A stretch of 52,773 bases of DNA from Tritrichomonas foetus (taxonomy: Eukaryota > Parabasalia > Tritrichomonadida > Tritrichomonadidae). A model generated the notes under the pieces. It ran no database searches. It saw only the letters and a program-made list of their open reading frames with translations, and was not told the origin of the DNA. The position numbers and the translations under genes were made by a program. The stretch covers positions 1 to 52,773 of the forward strand of contig MLAK01000868.1 in the NCBI GenBank assembly GCA_001839685.1, read 5' to 3'. Below, piece by piece: positions 34,591 to 44,067 of this stretch (its first letter is position 1; every line of letters begins with the position of its first letter).

Positions 34591-36165
34591 ATGTATACCG
34601 AAACTTTTAAGACCCCCAATCAAGAATTTCGATTCATAGTCGATGGGAACCGTTATGATATAGCCATAGATCTCGTTGTTGCATTTTCACAAGTTATCGC
34701 CGAAAAACTGAAAAAAAATCCTTCATCAACGACATACAAATTCGATAAACTTCGCGATCCAGATCATGACTTCCTATTAATTGTCAGTCTATTTAACGGT
34801 GAGACGATAGAAATCAACGAAAAAAATGCATTCTTTATCGGATACGTCGCAGACACCCTTGGAATCCCAGATCTCTCGCAAAAAGCCGACCAGTACAGAC
34901 AGACATCAATCACATCAACAAACATCTTCCATTTATTGGCAAATTTGGGAAAATTAAATATCACCGATTCGCGAATTGTAAGCTATGCTGGACAAAATTG
35001 GACAACTTTGTTAGGCTTTGAAGAATCCCTTCGCCTACCTCTTGCCGTTTTGAATACCATATTCAATGAATTTCCACAAGCACTAACTTTTGAATACATC
35101 GTCGATATTATTGAAAAAAGTGGTCACGAATATGTTGATCTTTTTAAATTTTGTGACTTGACCCTTTTTTCACCATCACAAATGAAGAAATTCATTGATT
35201 TAGTTTCACTTGATGAAATTCCTCTCCAGGTCTTACAACAGGTCATTCCTAGGCTTACAATGGAGCTTGCAGCATGTGAAGAAGAGGAAGAAGAAGAAGA
35301 CAGAAATGAAGAGCCTCAAAATAAAGCTATTCCTTCTGGAAAAGATGCTGAAAATTACTATTTTGGAAACGATTCTAAATTGTATATGCCAGCTCGTTCA
35401 ATATCTACACCAAACAAGCCATTTCAAGATCAAAATACACAAATGCAAAATCAAAATCATCTTCCAAAAACATCATCAGGAAATGTAAACTCCTCAAAAA
35501 CATCAACAGGTTCAAATGTTAAACCAATTCAGTCTACTTCTCAACCCAAGAAATCACAAAATAGATCATATGTTGCTGTTCCAAAATGCCTCAGAAAAAC
35601 TATCCCTTCACTTCCGATTTCTAAAAATTATGTCGATGTTGAATATCACACCGATTGCGAATTTGATGGTGTTGTTGCAATGTTACAACGAGAAAATCCA
35701 AATTCATGGATGCGAGATGTTATTATAAGGTGTCCTGGCTCCAAAGAAAGTTTGAAATATACAATATTTGAATTCGATGAATATTCATGGTGGGATAATT
35801 ATGATGGGAAATCATGCAAGATGGAAAATGCATGGATTATTGTTGGTTTTCCAAGATACACTCTCCGTCTCAAAAGTTATACATTATCATCAATTGCAGA
35901 AAGGAAAAATGTTCATCAACCTGCATCTTGGAAGATTTACGGTTCTGTTGATGGCGAAGAATTCACTGATCTTATCACATTTGTGGAAAATGCGCAAGAA
36001 ATGAATCAGCCAAGTGCAGTTGTCACTTTTGACGTGCCATCAAAACCAAAACCTTATTCATACTTCAAATTCCAGATGACAAAGAACTTTGCAACAAGAC
36101 CATCTGCTGGATCGGAGTTTAGTATTTCGGGACTTGAATTGTTTGGAATTTTAACTGCAAAATAA
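34591..36165 (+). CDS. BTB-like N-terminus plus discoidin (F5/8 type C)-like domain protein
   Basis: A 524-aa protein. Residues about 1-120 resemble a divergent BTB fold (FRFIVDGNRYDIAIDLVVAFSQVIAEKL, ISLFNGETIEINEKNAFFIGYVADTLGI). Helices follow to about 235 (BACK-like), then an acidic Glu run and an Asn/Gln/Ser linker (about 236-335). Residues about 345-524 look like a discoidin/F5-8C beta-sandwich: WIIVGFPRYTLRLKSYTLSS, PASWKIYGSVDGEEFTDL, FKFQMTKNF, FSISGLELFGIL. This architecture is a large expanded family in trichomonads. BTB domains mediate dimerisation or cullin-3 binding. The ligand of the sandwich is unknown and no signal peptide is present. The ATG at 34591 follows TATCAAAG closely. 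Confidence 0.75.
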   Translation: MYTETFKTPNQEFRFIVDGNRYDIAIDLVVAFSQVIAEKLKKNPSSTTYKFDKLRDPDHDFLLIVSLFNGETIEINEKNAFFIGYVADTLGIPDLSQKADQYRQTSITSTNIFHLLANLGKLNITDSRIVSYAGQNWTTLLGFEESLRLPLAVLNTIFNEFPQALTFEYIVDIIEKSGHEYVDLFKFCDLTLFSPSQMKKFIDLVSLDEIPLQVLQQVIPRLTMELAACEEEEEEEDRNEEPQNKAIPSGKDAENYYFGNDSKLYMPARSISTPNKPFQDQNTQMQNQNHLPKTSSGNVNSSKTSTGSNVKPIQSTSQPKKSQNRSYVAVPKCLRKTIPSLPISKNYVDVEYHTDCEFDGVVAMLQRENPNSWMRDVIIRCPGSKESLKYTIFEFDEYSWWDNYDGKSCKMENAWIIVGFPRYTLRLKSYTLSSIAERKNVHQPASWKIYGSVDGEEFTDLITFVENAQEMNQPSAVVTFDVPSKPKPYSYFKFQMTKNFATRPSAGSEFSISGLELFGILTAK

Positions 36166-37014
36166 AAAAAAAATATAATTGTGTGTGTTTTAATTTCTTG
36201 AAACACAATTATTGTAATAATAAAAGTTTTACACTTCGACTTTTCTTTTTGGGTATTATTTAATGTAGACTTTTCTTTTGAGAACATAATTCATACTTGT
36301 TTTGCAGCAGTTCAATGGTATTCAAATAATGAATTAAAATATCATATGGTGTTAGTTCAACTAACAGTTAGTTGAATAGAATCAATAATTCAAAAATATG
36401 AAATAATTAGAAAAGACAAAGAATTTTGTGATCGGGTAAAATTGATATCAATATTTAGGGAATATTCAATTTTCAAGAAATTGGGGAAACTAATTTTGCA
36501 TATATATAATGTGATTTTAGAATGATTTGTTTATATCTATTCGTATACTAGCATACATATTCACAAAGATGATTTAATTAATTATGAACTATATTTATAT
36601 TTCTGAAGAAACGAATAATAATAACTCTGTTTAATGTGCCCTAACAAAATTATCATTAGAGTAGATCATTCGGAAATTAGAAGATTTCATTTTCAATTGG
36701 TAGCTTCCATTCAACGAGAGATAGTAAAGCATTTTATTCATTTGAATGTTATATCTCAAAAATACAAACATTCTTTTCATTTCAATTAAGATGATTAACT
36801 AATTATCAAAAATATCTTTGGGATGAAGACAGCAGTGTAAACCTTTGACATAGGATGGATATACGCTTATAAAACATCACAAAAGTCATCTTTTGCTAGG
36901 GATGAACACATTTTTATTAATGACAATCTAAAATCAACAATTATTCTATCTTTACATACAAAAAGTTCGATAAAAAATTACGATAGAACGCATCAAAAAC
37001 ACACAAATTCAAAA
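36166..37014. other. Intergenic, with a nested Myb-like inverted repeat
   Basis: About 850 bases without a gene, between the 3' ends of the BTB-like gene (+) and the zinc-knuckle gene (-). The only structured site is GTTAGTTCAACTAACAGTTA followed by GTTGAA (36351-36376). In it GTTAGTT and AACTAAC alternate, forming two overlapping hairpins and a TAACAGTTA Myb-type site. Confidence 0.5.
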
Positions 37015-37536
37015 TTAATCCCAGATATCATAAAAGAACGCCTTGATTTGCTCAGCAGTAAACGATGACTTACTGTCCAAACAATTTTTCATCTCGTTTA
37101 TGATTTCGTTGTAACTTTTGTGTGGACACCTGTTAGCTGGATGGGGTTTTCCACAATTTGTGCAAAACGATGCAGTTTTCCAATCGCTCGCAACTGGAAC
37201 AGAATTTGAATCGCCTTTAATATATAACCCAAATTCGTCTGATTCGTAATCGCCAGTTTCTTTCAATTGCGATATTAAAATTTGAATATCATTATTCATC
37301 TCGAGTTCGATTTGCGCTGGATCTGGAAGTTCGTTTGTACACTGTCCTGCCAGGTGGCCGAGTTGCCCACACCTGTAGCAGATTGTTTTTCCTGAAAGGG
37401 CCGACATTGATGTCGATCTTGAAGGTTGGCGACTTCTAACCTGATAGGGTGCAGGCAAGTTTTTATTTTGATGGAAATATGACGTAAGATATAAGGCTGA
37501 TTCTTCATCAATGGTTAGTCCCTTCGAGTGAATCAT
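37015..37536 (-). CDS. Double CCHC zinc-knuckle protein
   Basis: A 173-aa protein with a canonical knuckle CYRCGQLGHLAGQC (C-x2-C-x4-H-x4-C, about residues 52-65). A second, atypical one, CTNCGKPHPANRC (about 121-133), has only three residues between the second Cys and the His. Zinc knuckles bind single-stranded RNA or DNA. The N-terminal 50 residues are basic and Ser/Arg-rich (RSRQPSRSTSMS). The middle is an acidic helix. The combination suggests an RNA-binding or splicing-type factor, but the family is not identified. No retroelement Gag context is present. The ATG at 37536 is first in frame. Confidence 0.75.
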   Translation of the reverse strand: MIHSKGLTIDEESALYLTSYFHQNKNLPAPYQVRSRQPSRSTSMSALSGKTICYRCGQLGHLAGQCTNELPDPAQIELEMNNDIQILISQLKETGDYESDEFGLYIKGDSNSVPVASDWKTASFCTNCGKPHPANRCPHKSYNEIINEMKNCLDSKSSFTAEQIKAFFYDIWD

Positions 37537-37789
37537 TTAAATCGAAATTTACGGAAATATGATGTGAAAATTAAATTCATCATATGTAAGTATCTGGTCG
37601 GTGTTCTCACAAAAATATAATGGCCGAAAAAGCATTGAAAAAGTTTGTATTCACCCTTGATGCATCAATTAGTTAATGTTTCACACTTAATAATCAAAAT
37701 CTATGCTTCACAACTAAAATACAACTAAGAGAATGAAATTTATATGCAGGCATTTATTGATTAATGAAAAATATCGATCACGAATCAAT

Positions 37790-38821
37790 TTAGATTTGAT
37801 TGGAAAAGGTTTCAATTCCAAGATTTCCACAGATAAAATCAACTAATTTTAACATAATATCTGATGGTCTGAAAGTATTGTGGTTTCCTTTAAACGAGAT
37901 AAATTCTTTCTTTTGAGATGAGCTTTTCTCACAAATTTCTTCACCATCTTTCGGATTCACTGTTTTATCATTAATTCCAGCAAACACCAAAAGAGGAGCT
38001 GTGATTTTGTGAGCCTTATCAACTGCGTTCACTTCATCAATATCATAATTGACTGTTTCTTTGATGTAGGCACGAACTTCCTGGTAGGTTCCTTCATCAG
38101 AGTTAATATGCGGAAAGATAAATCGCTTCAATGTGGCGTATGGTGAATCCAATACTCCACAAACTATATCATTGCGCTCACTCATAACAATTGTTGATGT
38201 TGTTCCACCCATTGAGCGTCCATACAAACAGATTCTGCCAAATCCAAGTGACTTCATATGATCAATGACACGATTTAAATCAGATGGTTCTCGATCTCCC
38301 ATTGTTATATATGGCTCTTTGCTATTTCCACAACCAGAGAAATCGAACCCACAAATTGAAATTCCATGAAATGGAAAAGAATATAAAATTGAAAAAGTGA
38401 CAAATTCGATCTGATTTCCAGCATTTCCGTGTGAATAGATAACAATAGGATTTCCTTCAATTGGATTAATTGCTCGATATATTGAGCCTTGAATCTTTTG
38501 ACCGTTTACGTTTGGGATTTCAAATGGTTCGCGTTTTGATACGGCGTCACTGTTTTCATCATTGACTTCTTCCATTAATTCGCTTTCTTTGTATATTGCT
38601 TTAGGTGGTCTTATGATAGTTTTGGACAGATTAGCAATTCTTGAAGACATATTCTTATTTGCCGAAACAACAATTGATTTTTTTTTTTTTTTATTTTTGT
38701 CGGAAAAAGGGCAACAATTAAAACTAAGATCTTTTTCAGAAGATATTTGTCCCGTTATTGGACATTTCCTAAAGTATGACCAGTTTTTCTGTGAACACTT
38801 TTCATTAATTTGACTTTTCAT
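37790..38821 (-). CDS. Alpha/beta-hydrolase, ABHD17/Bem46-like serine hydrolase
   Basis: A predicted serine hydrolase of 343 aa from the ATG at 38821. The frame extends to a GTG at 38839. An internal ATG at 38650 gives a 286-aa form that starts at the conserved SSRIANLSKTIIRPPKAIY. In the 286-aa numbering the oxyanion motif is YSHGNAGN, the nucleophile is GRSMGG (Ser about 136), the acid is AGINDKTV (Asp about 218) and the base is GNHNTF (His about 247): a full catalytic triad. ABHD17 enzymes depalmitoylate membrane proteins. The longer N-terminus begins in copy C of the dispersed element, then has NCCPF, which could be an acylation site, and a Lys6 run. Which start is used is open. Confidence 0.82.
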   Translation of the reverse strand: MKSQINEKCSQKNWSYFRKCPITGQISSEKDLSFNCCPFSDKNKKKKKSIVVSANKNMSSRIANLSKTIIRPPKAIYKESELMEEVNDENSDAVSKREPFEIPNVNGQKIQGSIYRAINPIEGNPIVIYSHGNAGNQIEFVTFSILYSFPFHGISICGFDFSGCGNSKEPYITMGDREPSDLNRVIDHMKSLGFGRICLYGRSMGGTTSTIVMSERNDIVCGVLDSPYATLKRFIFPHINSDEGTYQEVRAYIKETVNYDIDEVNAVDKAHKITAPLLVFAGINDKTVNPKDGEEICEKSSSQKKEFISFKGNHNTFRPSDIMLKLVDFICGNLGIETFSNQI

Positions 38822-38829
38822 TTGACCTT
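38774..38829 (-). repeat. Dispersed ~55-bp element, copy C
   Basis: The inverted third copy of the element at 2168 and 4586. It overlaps the 5' end of the long form of the hydrolase ORF, where it encodes KSQINEKCSQKNWS. Several differences among the three copies fall at third codon positions (TCA/TCG/TCT for the Ser after Trp, AAT/AAC), which hints that the element began as coding sequence. Confidence 0.75.
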
Positions 38830-39106
38830 GAATATTCACAATGACAATAGGCTATATTTAACTTGATGTCTTTTTTGTGCATCACGACTCTGATGGAAAA
38901 TCCAAAATTGTTTGATAATGAATTTAAAAGAATATATAATTGTCAGAAAAAAAAAAAAAAAAAAGTAATTGATAAATATATATTTTTAATGATCATAAGT
39001 TAATAAATAAAAGATCTTCAAGTTTGATCTGAGAGAATTTAATGTTTCATATAAGATAATAATAATAATAATTATAATAATAAAATAGAAATAAGGTTAA
39101 AATTAA

Positions 39107-41359
39107 CTACATTTGGAGTTGTGCTTTATCGTTGTCTAACCCCGATTGTGCACATTTGAAACGAATTTGTAAAATTGATTTCTTCAAATCTTCATGGCTC
39201 GCCAAATCCTTCTTTACAAGTTCCTCGTATCTTTCACGCCATTGATTTTCAAGAACTTGATTATTAGAAAGATTTTTGTTTTCAAATTTAAGATTTTCAA
39301 TGACTCTTTCAAGTTCTTGAATTTGTGATTTTTGTGAAGTGATGATAAGCTTATCACCTGCTGAAGGATGATGTGTATTTTTCCTCATTTCTCTTTTTTC
39401 ATTTTCAGCTATTAAGGATTGAATACGGATATTCAATCGACTGATTTGATTTTCATAATTTTTCATTTTCACTTCATTTATAGCAAATGCAGGTGATTGT
39501 CTATAAGATCTTAATTCTTCTTCGAGCTCAATAATTCTTTGAGCATATTGAATCTTTATTTCATTTTCTTCTGTTGCTTTCTTTCCTTGAAGAGCGATGA
39601 GTTTTCTATTCTTATCTTCAATTTCAGCTTTATATTTAGAGTTTTCATAATTTGCTTTTTCATTTTGATCATGAAGAAGAGCATTTAATCGTTCTAATTC
39701 ATTACAACGTGAGTTTAATCGTTGGTGTTCTAGAGTTTCAGCTCTAAGTTTATCATTAGCACCACTTATTTGATCTGCATGTTCAGATAATTGATCAATT
39801 TGATCTTGTAGATTTTGATTTTCTGTTGTTAAAGCGGCAATTTGTTCATTTCCTGTCATTATTTCTTGGGTAAGAGCAGTGATTTCTGATGATAATCTGT
39901 CTTTTTCATCCTGAAGTGAATTGTATTTTATTTCTAATTGATGATATGTTGAACGAATTTGATCAACTTGGTTTGTGTAATCTTCACATTTATCTTGAAG
40001 TGAATTGTTATTTTGATTCATTGAACGGATTTTATCTTGAAGATTCAAATTAAGTGAATTAGAATCTGATAATTTGGTTTTAAGGTTTTCAATTTCTTTA
40101 CAATATTTAGCAATTTCATTTTGTTGTGCTTCAATTGCTGACAAAAGAGAAGATTCTTTTTCATCTATTTGATTTTCCATTACATGATGTAATTTATCAT
40201 AGTGATCTTGTAAACTTTTCTTTTCAGAATCTTTATCAGCAATTGTTTGATTTAATAATTCAATTTTCCTTTCATGTGATTTAATTGTTGATAAAGCGTT
40301 TTGAAGCTGTTGGTGTTCTTCATTGAATTGATTATTGAGAGATTCTTTTTCATCATTAAGTTCTAAATTATTATCTTCAAGTTCTTTAATGCACTTACTC
40401 ATTTGATTGATTTGTCGTTTTTGTTCATTAATAATGATGTCTTTCTCACGAAGGTTAGACTTGAGTTGTGAATTTTCATTCATTTGGGCAGCATAATTTG
40501 ATTGAAGATTCATGTTGGCATCTTCATTTTCTTTCTTCAAAGAAGAAATAGTATTTTGAGCCAATTTTAAATCATTGTTTGCTTTCGATAAGTTTTCTGA
40601 AGTTGTTTCTAATTCTTTTCGTAATGATTCAAATTCCTTTGTTTTATCATTCAGCTTTTTAACAATTGAATCTATTTCTTCTTCTGAATCGATAATCTGT
40701 TTACTTAATTTTCCATTTTCGGAATTTGCATTTTCAATGATTTCTTTTAGTTCTTCAATTTGATGTTGTGAATCTTGTATGATTCGATTTTTTTCTTGGA
40801 TTTCACGATTGAAAGCTTCATTTTCTTGTCGTAAATGTTGCAATTCAAATCTTCTTGTTTCTGTGGAATTCTGAATATCTTCTAATAATGTTTCTTTTTC
40901 TGCCAAACTTGCTTCTGCAATATTTGCTCTTCCGGCGATTTCATTGAGCTCTCCTTGCAGCATGTGGACTTGTCTTTGGAGGCTATCTGATAATTCTGCC
41001 TTTCTTGATAATTCACGAATCAAATTGTCAATATTTTCTTTCTCTTCGAGATTTTTATTGTTCACGCTTTCGAGTCTTTGATTTTTCGAGAGTAAATTAT
41101 TATTTTCCTTTTCGAGAAGTAGTTTTTCTTTTTCGAGTGTTTGAACTTTTTCTAAAAGAGCTTTGATTTTTCCACCACCAGGATAAGAATTTTGATCATC
41201 ATTTTTCACTGCATTTTTGTGATTTCGTAATTTGGATGCTTTGTTTTGTTTAACAGGAAGAGTTACCAGATCAGTATCAGCCATTGATTGTCTGGTGTCA
41301 TCAAACGATTGATCATCATTGCGAGAAAAATTGGTAGGCGCTTTCAGGCTTCTTTTCAT
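39107..41359 (-). CDS. Long coiled-coil protein
   Basis: A 750-aa protein that is almost entirely coiled coil from about residue 60 to 745, rich in Glu, Lys, Gln, Asn and Leu with clear heptads (LLEKVQTLEKEKLLLEKENN, LQDQIDQLSEHADQI). The N-terminal 60 residues are basic and Ser/Asp/Gln-rich with SFDDTRQSM. No motor, CAP-Gly or GRIP signature is seen. Likely a structural protein of the cytoskeleton, basal body or Golgi. Sequence similarity to myosin tails or golgins would be compositional only. The ATG at 41359 is clear. It is divergent from the small gene at 41616. Confidence 0.75.
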   Translation of the reverse strand: MKRSLKAPTNFSRNDDQSFDDTRQSMADTDLVTLPVKQNKASKLRNHKNAVKNDDQNSYPGGGKIKALLEKVQTLEKEKLLLEKENNNLLSKNQRLESVNNKNLEEKENIDNLIRELSRKAELSDSLQRQVHMLQGELNEIAGRANIAEASLAEKETLLEDIQNSTETRRFELQHLRQENEAFNREIQEKNRIIQDSQHQIEELKEIIENANSENGKLSKQIIDSEEEIDSIVKKLNDKTKEFESLRKELETTSENLSKANNDLKLAQNTISSLKKENEDANMNLQSNYAAQMNENSQLKSNLREKDIIINEQKRQINQMSKCIKELEDNNLELNDEKESLNNQFNEEHQQLQNALSTIKSHERKIELLNQTIADKDSEKKSLQDHYDKLHHVMENQIDEKESSLLSAIEAQQNEIAKYCKEIENLKTKLSDSNSLNLNLQDKIRSMNQNNNSLQDKCEDYTNQVDQIRSTYHQLEIKYNSLQDEKDRLSSEITALTQEIMTGNEQIAALTTENQNLQDQIDQLSEHADQISGANDKLRAETLEHQRLNSRCNELERLNALLHDQNEKANYENSKYKAEIEDKNRKLIALQGKKATEENEIKIQYAQRIIELEEELRSYRQSPAFAINEVKMKNYENQISRLNIRIQSLIAENEKREMRKNTHHPSAGDKLIITSQKSQIQELERVIENLKFENKNLSNNQVLENQWRERYEELVKKDLASHEDLKKSILQIRFKCAQSGLDNDKAQLQM

Positions 41360-41615
41360 TTTGTTTTTAAACGTACAGATTGATGTTTTCCAAGAAGTCT
41401 CTATTTGACATATAAACTATTGAATCTCCAGAAATTTGTATTCAACACATTAAATTCGTTTGTGAACGATGTTTTTCTGCGAATAAATGGCAATATATTG
41501 AATTAAAACGTTTTTTCACTCCTGTGTATACAACTTTTTCTGTTCATTACATAGAAACTCGACAAATTAAACTCAATTCTAACTTTTTCAATAAGATATT
41601 TTCGCATTTTCTGGA

Positions 41616-41915
41616 ATGCAAAACATCGATGATTTACTGAAACAACAAAGAGAGCTTATCATCCAAATGGATCAGCATCATCAGAAACAAATGAAGTCAC
41701 TCCAAGACAGAATTGCCAAAGTCGAGGCGCAAATTCAAAATGCGAATGCAATGAAAGCCGAAGCAAGCAATATTCAGCTTTCAAAGAAAGATAAAGTGCA
41801 AAGGTCAAATATTGTGATGGAAAGAAAGCCACTCAAGCCGAGCCACCCAGTGACCAACCCCTCCCCATCACAGGATAAGCTCCCGAGATTAATGGAAAAC
41901 GGATCCAGGTTTTAG
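41616..41915 (+). CDS. Small coiled-coil protein of unknown function
   Basis: A 99-aa protein: a coiled coil at about 5-50 (DDLLKQQRELIIQMDQHHQ, RIAKVEAQIQNANAMKAE), then a basic Lys/Pro/Ser tail. The codon usage resembles real genes. It is divergent from the 750-aa coiled-coil gene (257 bases between ATGs), so they could be co-regulated. No family is recognised. Confidence 0.6.
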   Translation: MQNIDDLLKQQRELIIQMDQHHQKQMKSLQDRIAKVEAQIQNANAMKAEASNIQLSKKDKVQRSNIVMERKPLKPSHPVTNPSPSQDKLPRLMENGSRF

Positions 41916-42429
41916 AGTTCTTGCTGCTGCTTCCTCGATAGGGGGAAAAAATGTTTAAAATTTGTTTTGTAAAAATGCGTCAAATTGCAGAATTTGTTTT
42001 TTTCGTCTTTTCTTTCATTTTAAAATCTTTTGAATTATGTAAAAGACAAAAAGGTGGTTCAATCATTCAATCTCAGGCAGAAAACTGAATATCTTCTTCG
42101 GTATGATCAAAACTTGTAGGAAAAGGTCAAATAAAGGTCAAAAGTATGAAATATTGATTCTCTTGAAATCCACCTGTTTTTCCTGGATTAGTATTGAATA
42201 TTGTGTATATCATGATGAAAGCTTATTCTTCTTGTCAAAAAGTACATACGTTTCAAATCGATAACAATTGAATGATGATCAAAATTGAAAATTTCACAAT
42301 ACGGTCAGGAATGTTAATATGACATAGAATAATTGGAGGTGAATGATGTAATATCGTTTATCGGTAGTTGTGGGCGAATCAGATACAATTGTGAAAAAGT
42401 ATTGAAAAAGTTCTGCCAAAATCTACCAA
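41916..42429. other. Intergenic, contains paired AAGGTCAAA words
   Basis: About 510 bases between two plus-strand genes. Two AAGGTCAAA nonamers occur at 42123-42131 and 42134-42142, the same word that opens the dispersed ~55-bp element. Otherwise nothing is recognisable. Confidence 0.5.
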
Positions 42430-43401
42430 ATGATATTCTTTCCCTTTTTCATCCTCTTCTCGATATCAACCGACCCCATAAGTCAGTCCGGCTACTATAC
42501 AATTGAAACCAAAGCAAATTCGCCAATTGACGTTTCACTCAGTCACGGAAAATATGATTGCGTTTTCATCTGGTCTCACACAAAAGACAATGATGCTGAA
42601 ATCACTGTAAAGGCCGGAGAAAAATCAAAATCATTTGAATTAAAAGGCGAAACAACAGCAATTGTTAAAGGAGACGAAACTTCAATAAAAGTCAATTCAG
42701 ATACAACGATACACGTTTGGGTTATTGAAAATAATGTTTGCGATATGAATTCACTGTTATATACGACACCAAACTATGCGAAGGATACTTTCAAAATTAA
42801 ACCAGATATTAAAAATTTATGCATCTTCTTTGGCAGTCACAATAATCAGTCAAAAATCTCACTTTCATCAACCTCGTCAGAAAAAAGTTCATCCTCTAAA
42901 ATCACAGTTCACTCAATTGACAAACAATCTCAGACATTTGATTCATTGAAATCAAAAACATTCAATTCCCACTTTTTCACTCAAATAGCCAATCCAGCAT
43001 CTGAATATGACCTTGAATTTGAAATTTCTGGAAATGAGCCGGGAGATGCATTTTGCAGTGTTGTGCCAATTCACATGGTGCTCGTTGATAAAGAATACGA
43101 AGAAGAGGTGATTGAGAGCAATTCTATTCAATGTAATAAAGAGGCAAAAGAAAATAATTCATTTCTTCCTTTCATGCTGGCTATTGTTGCTATTGTCGCA
43201 ATTATCATCATAGCAGGAGTTCTTCATTTGACTGGCTACTTCAAGAAGATTCGATCCTACTTTCGCGGGGAAATCATCAACGATGGGCCAGCAAAAGTTG
43301 AAATTGATCCGAAAGAGCTCCTGAGGATGGATGAGATTGATGGACTAGATATTGAAGATGAAGAAGAACCAAAACCAGAAGTTGAAGAAAAGGAAAATTA
43401 A
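42430..43401 (+). CDS. Type I membrane protein with signal peptide
   Basis: A 323-aa protein. The N-terminal hydrophobic segment IFFPFFILFSIST (2-14) is a signal peptide. The extracellular or lumenal part (about 20-245) is beta-rich and Ser/Lys-rich, with a few Cys that could pair. The transmembrane helix is about 247-269 (FMLAIVAIVAIIIIAGVLHL). The acidic cytoplasmic tail of about 50 residues ends EEPKPEVEEKEN. Single-pass proteins of this plan are abundant on trichomonad surfaces. The acidic tail lacks an obvious NPxY or YxxPhi sorting motif. The function is unknown. The ATG at 42430 is the only good start. Confidence 0.75.
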   Translation: MIFFPFFILFSISTDPISQSGYYTIETKANSPIDVSLSHGKYDCVFIWSHTKDNDAEITVKAGEKSKSFELKGETTAIVKGDETSIKVNSDTTIHVWVIENNVCDMNSLLYTTPNYAKDTFKIKPDIKNLCIFFGSHNNQSKISLSSTSSEKSSSSKITVHSIDKQSQTFDSLKSKTFNSHFFTQIANPASEYDLEFEISGNEPGDAFCSVVPIHMVLVDKEYEEEVIESNSIQCNKEAKENNSFLPFMLAIVAIVAIIIIAGVLHLTGYFKKIRSYFRGEIINDGPAKVEIDPKELLRMDEIDGLDIEDEEEPKPEVEEKEN

Positions 43402-44067
43402 TATTGTAAGTTTTAATAAAAATCAAAATATTCATATTTTTCTTTTTTATTTTTTGCAGGACATTTTTTTTATTATGAAATATGTTTTTTAACAGAAAAA
43501 TAGCGTTACATCACCAGGCCCTCTGCAAATTGAGGTGATCAAAGAACAAACAATGCTCACATTAATTTTTTTCAACTTTAGAACTTTATTTGACCTTCAC
43601 TTCACTTTTGGCCTATCATAGGAAATACAACCTTTATTCATTTATTGATTGATTGATTTAGGAAAAGATTGTGGAAGCAATTTTCACTAAATAAAGTGAT
43701 TTGTTAGAAAGATTTTCCAATTATTCCAAACAATGATTGAAAGATAACATAATATATATAAAGATTTTTGATTTGAAATTGTATTAAAAGAATATTGGAA
43801 ATCTATCATGATATTTAAAACATTCAACTCGATTATTTAAATTCAGTAAGAATGAAAAAAATGGAAATATTAATGAAAATTTCGTGATAATTTTCGGCCA
43901 AATATAAATTCAAAGATATGGGCCATTTATCAAATTAAAAAGTCAATGTTAAATTTATCCGTTTATATTTTGTATCGTCAAAATTTTGAGAAGAAAAATT
44001 CGTTATTATATTTTTAAAAAGGCTTTATTCAAAAAAAAAGTTTAAATCGAGTTAAAATCAATTAAAA
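43402..44067. other. Intergenic, no gene seen
   Basis: About 665 AT-rich bases between two plus-strand genes. An initiator-like AAATCAATTAAAA lies just before the DRC4 ATG. A reverse-orientation AAGGTCAAA word is at 43589-43597. No RNA gene or ORF of note. Confidence 0.5.

Noticed and set aside
37015..37536. Retroelement Gag nucleocapsid
   Set aside because: Zinc knuckles are present, but no protease, reverse transcriptase, long terminal repeats or target duplication lie nearby.
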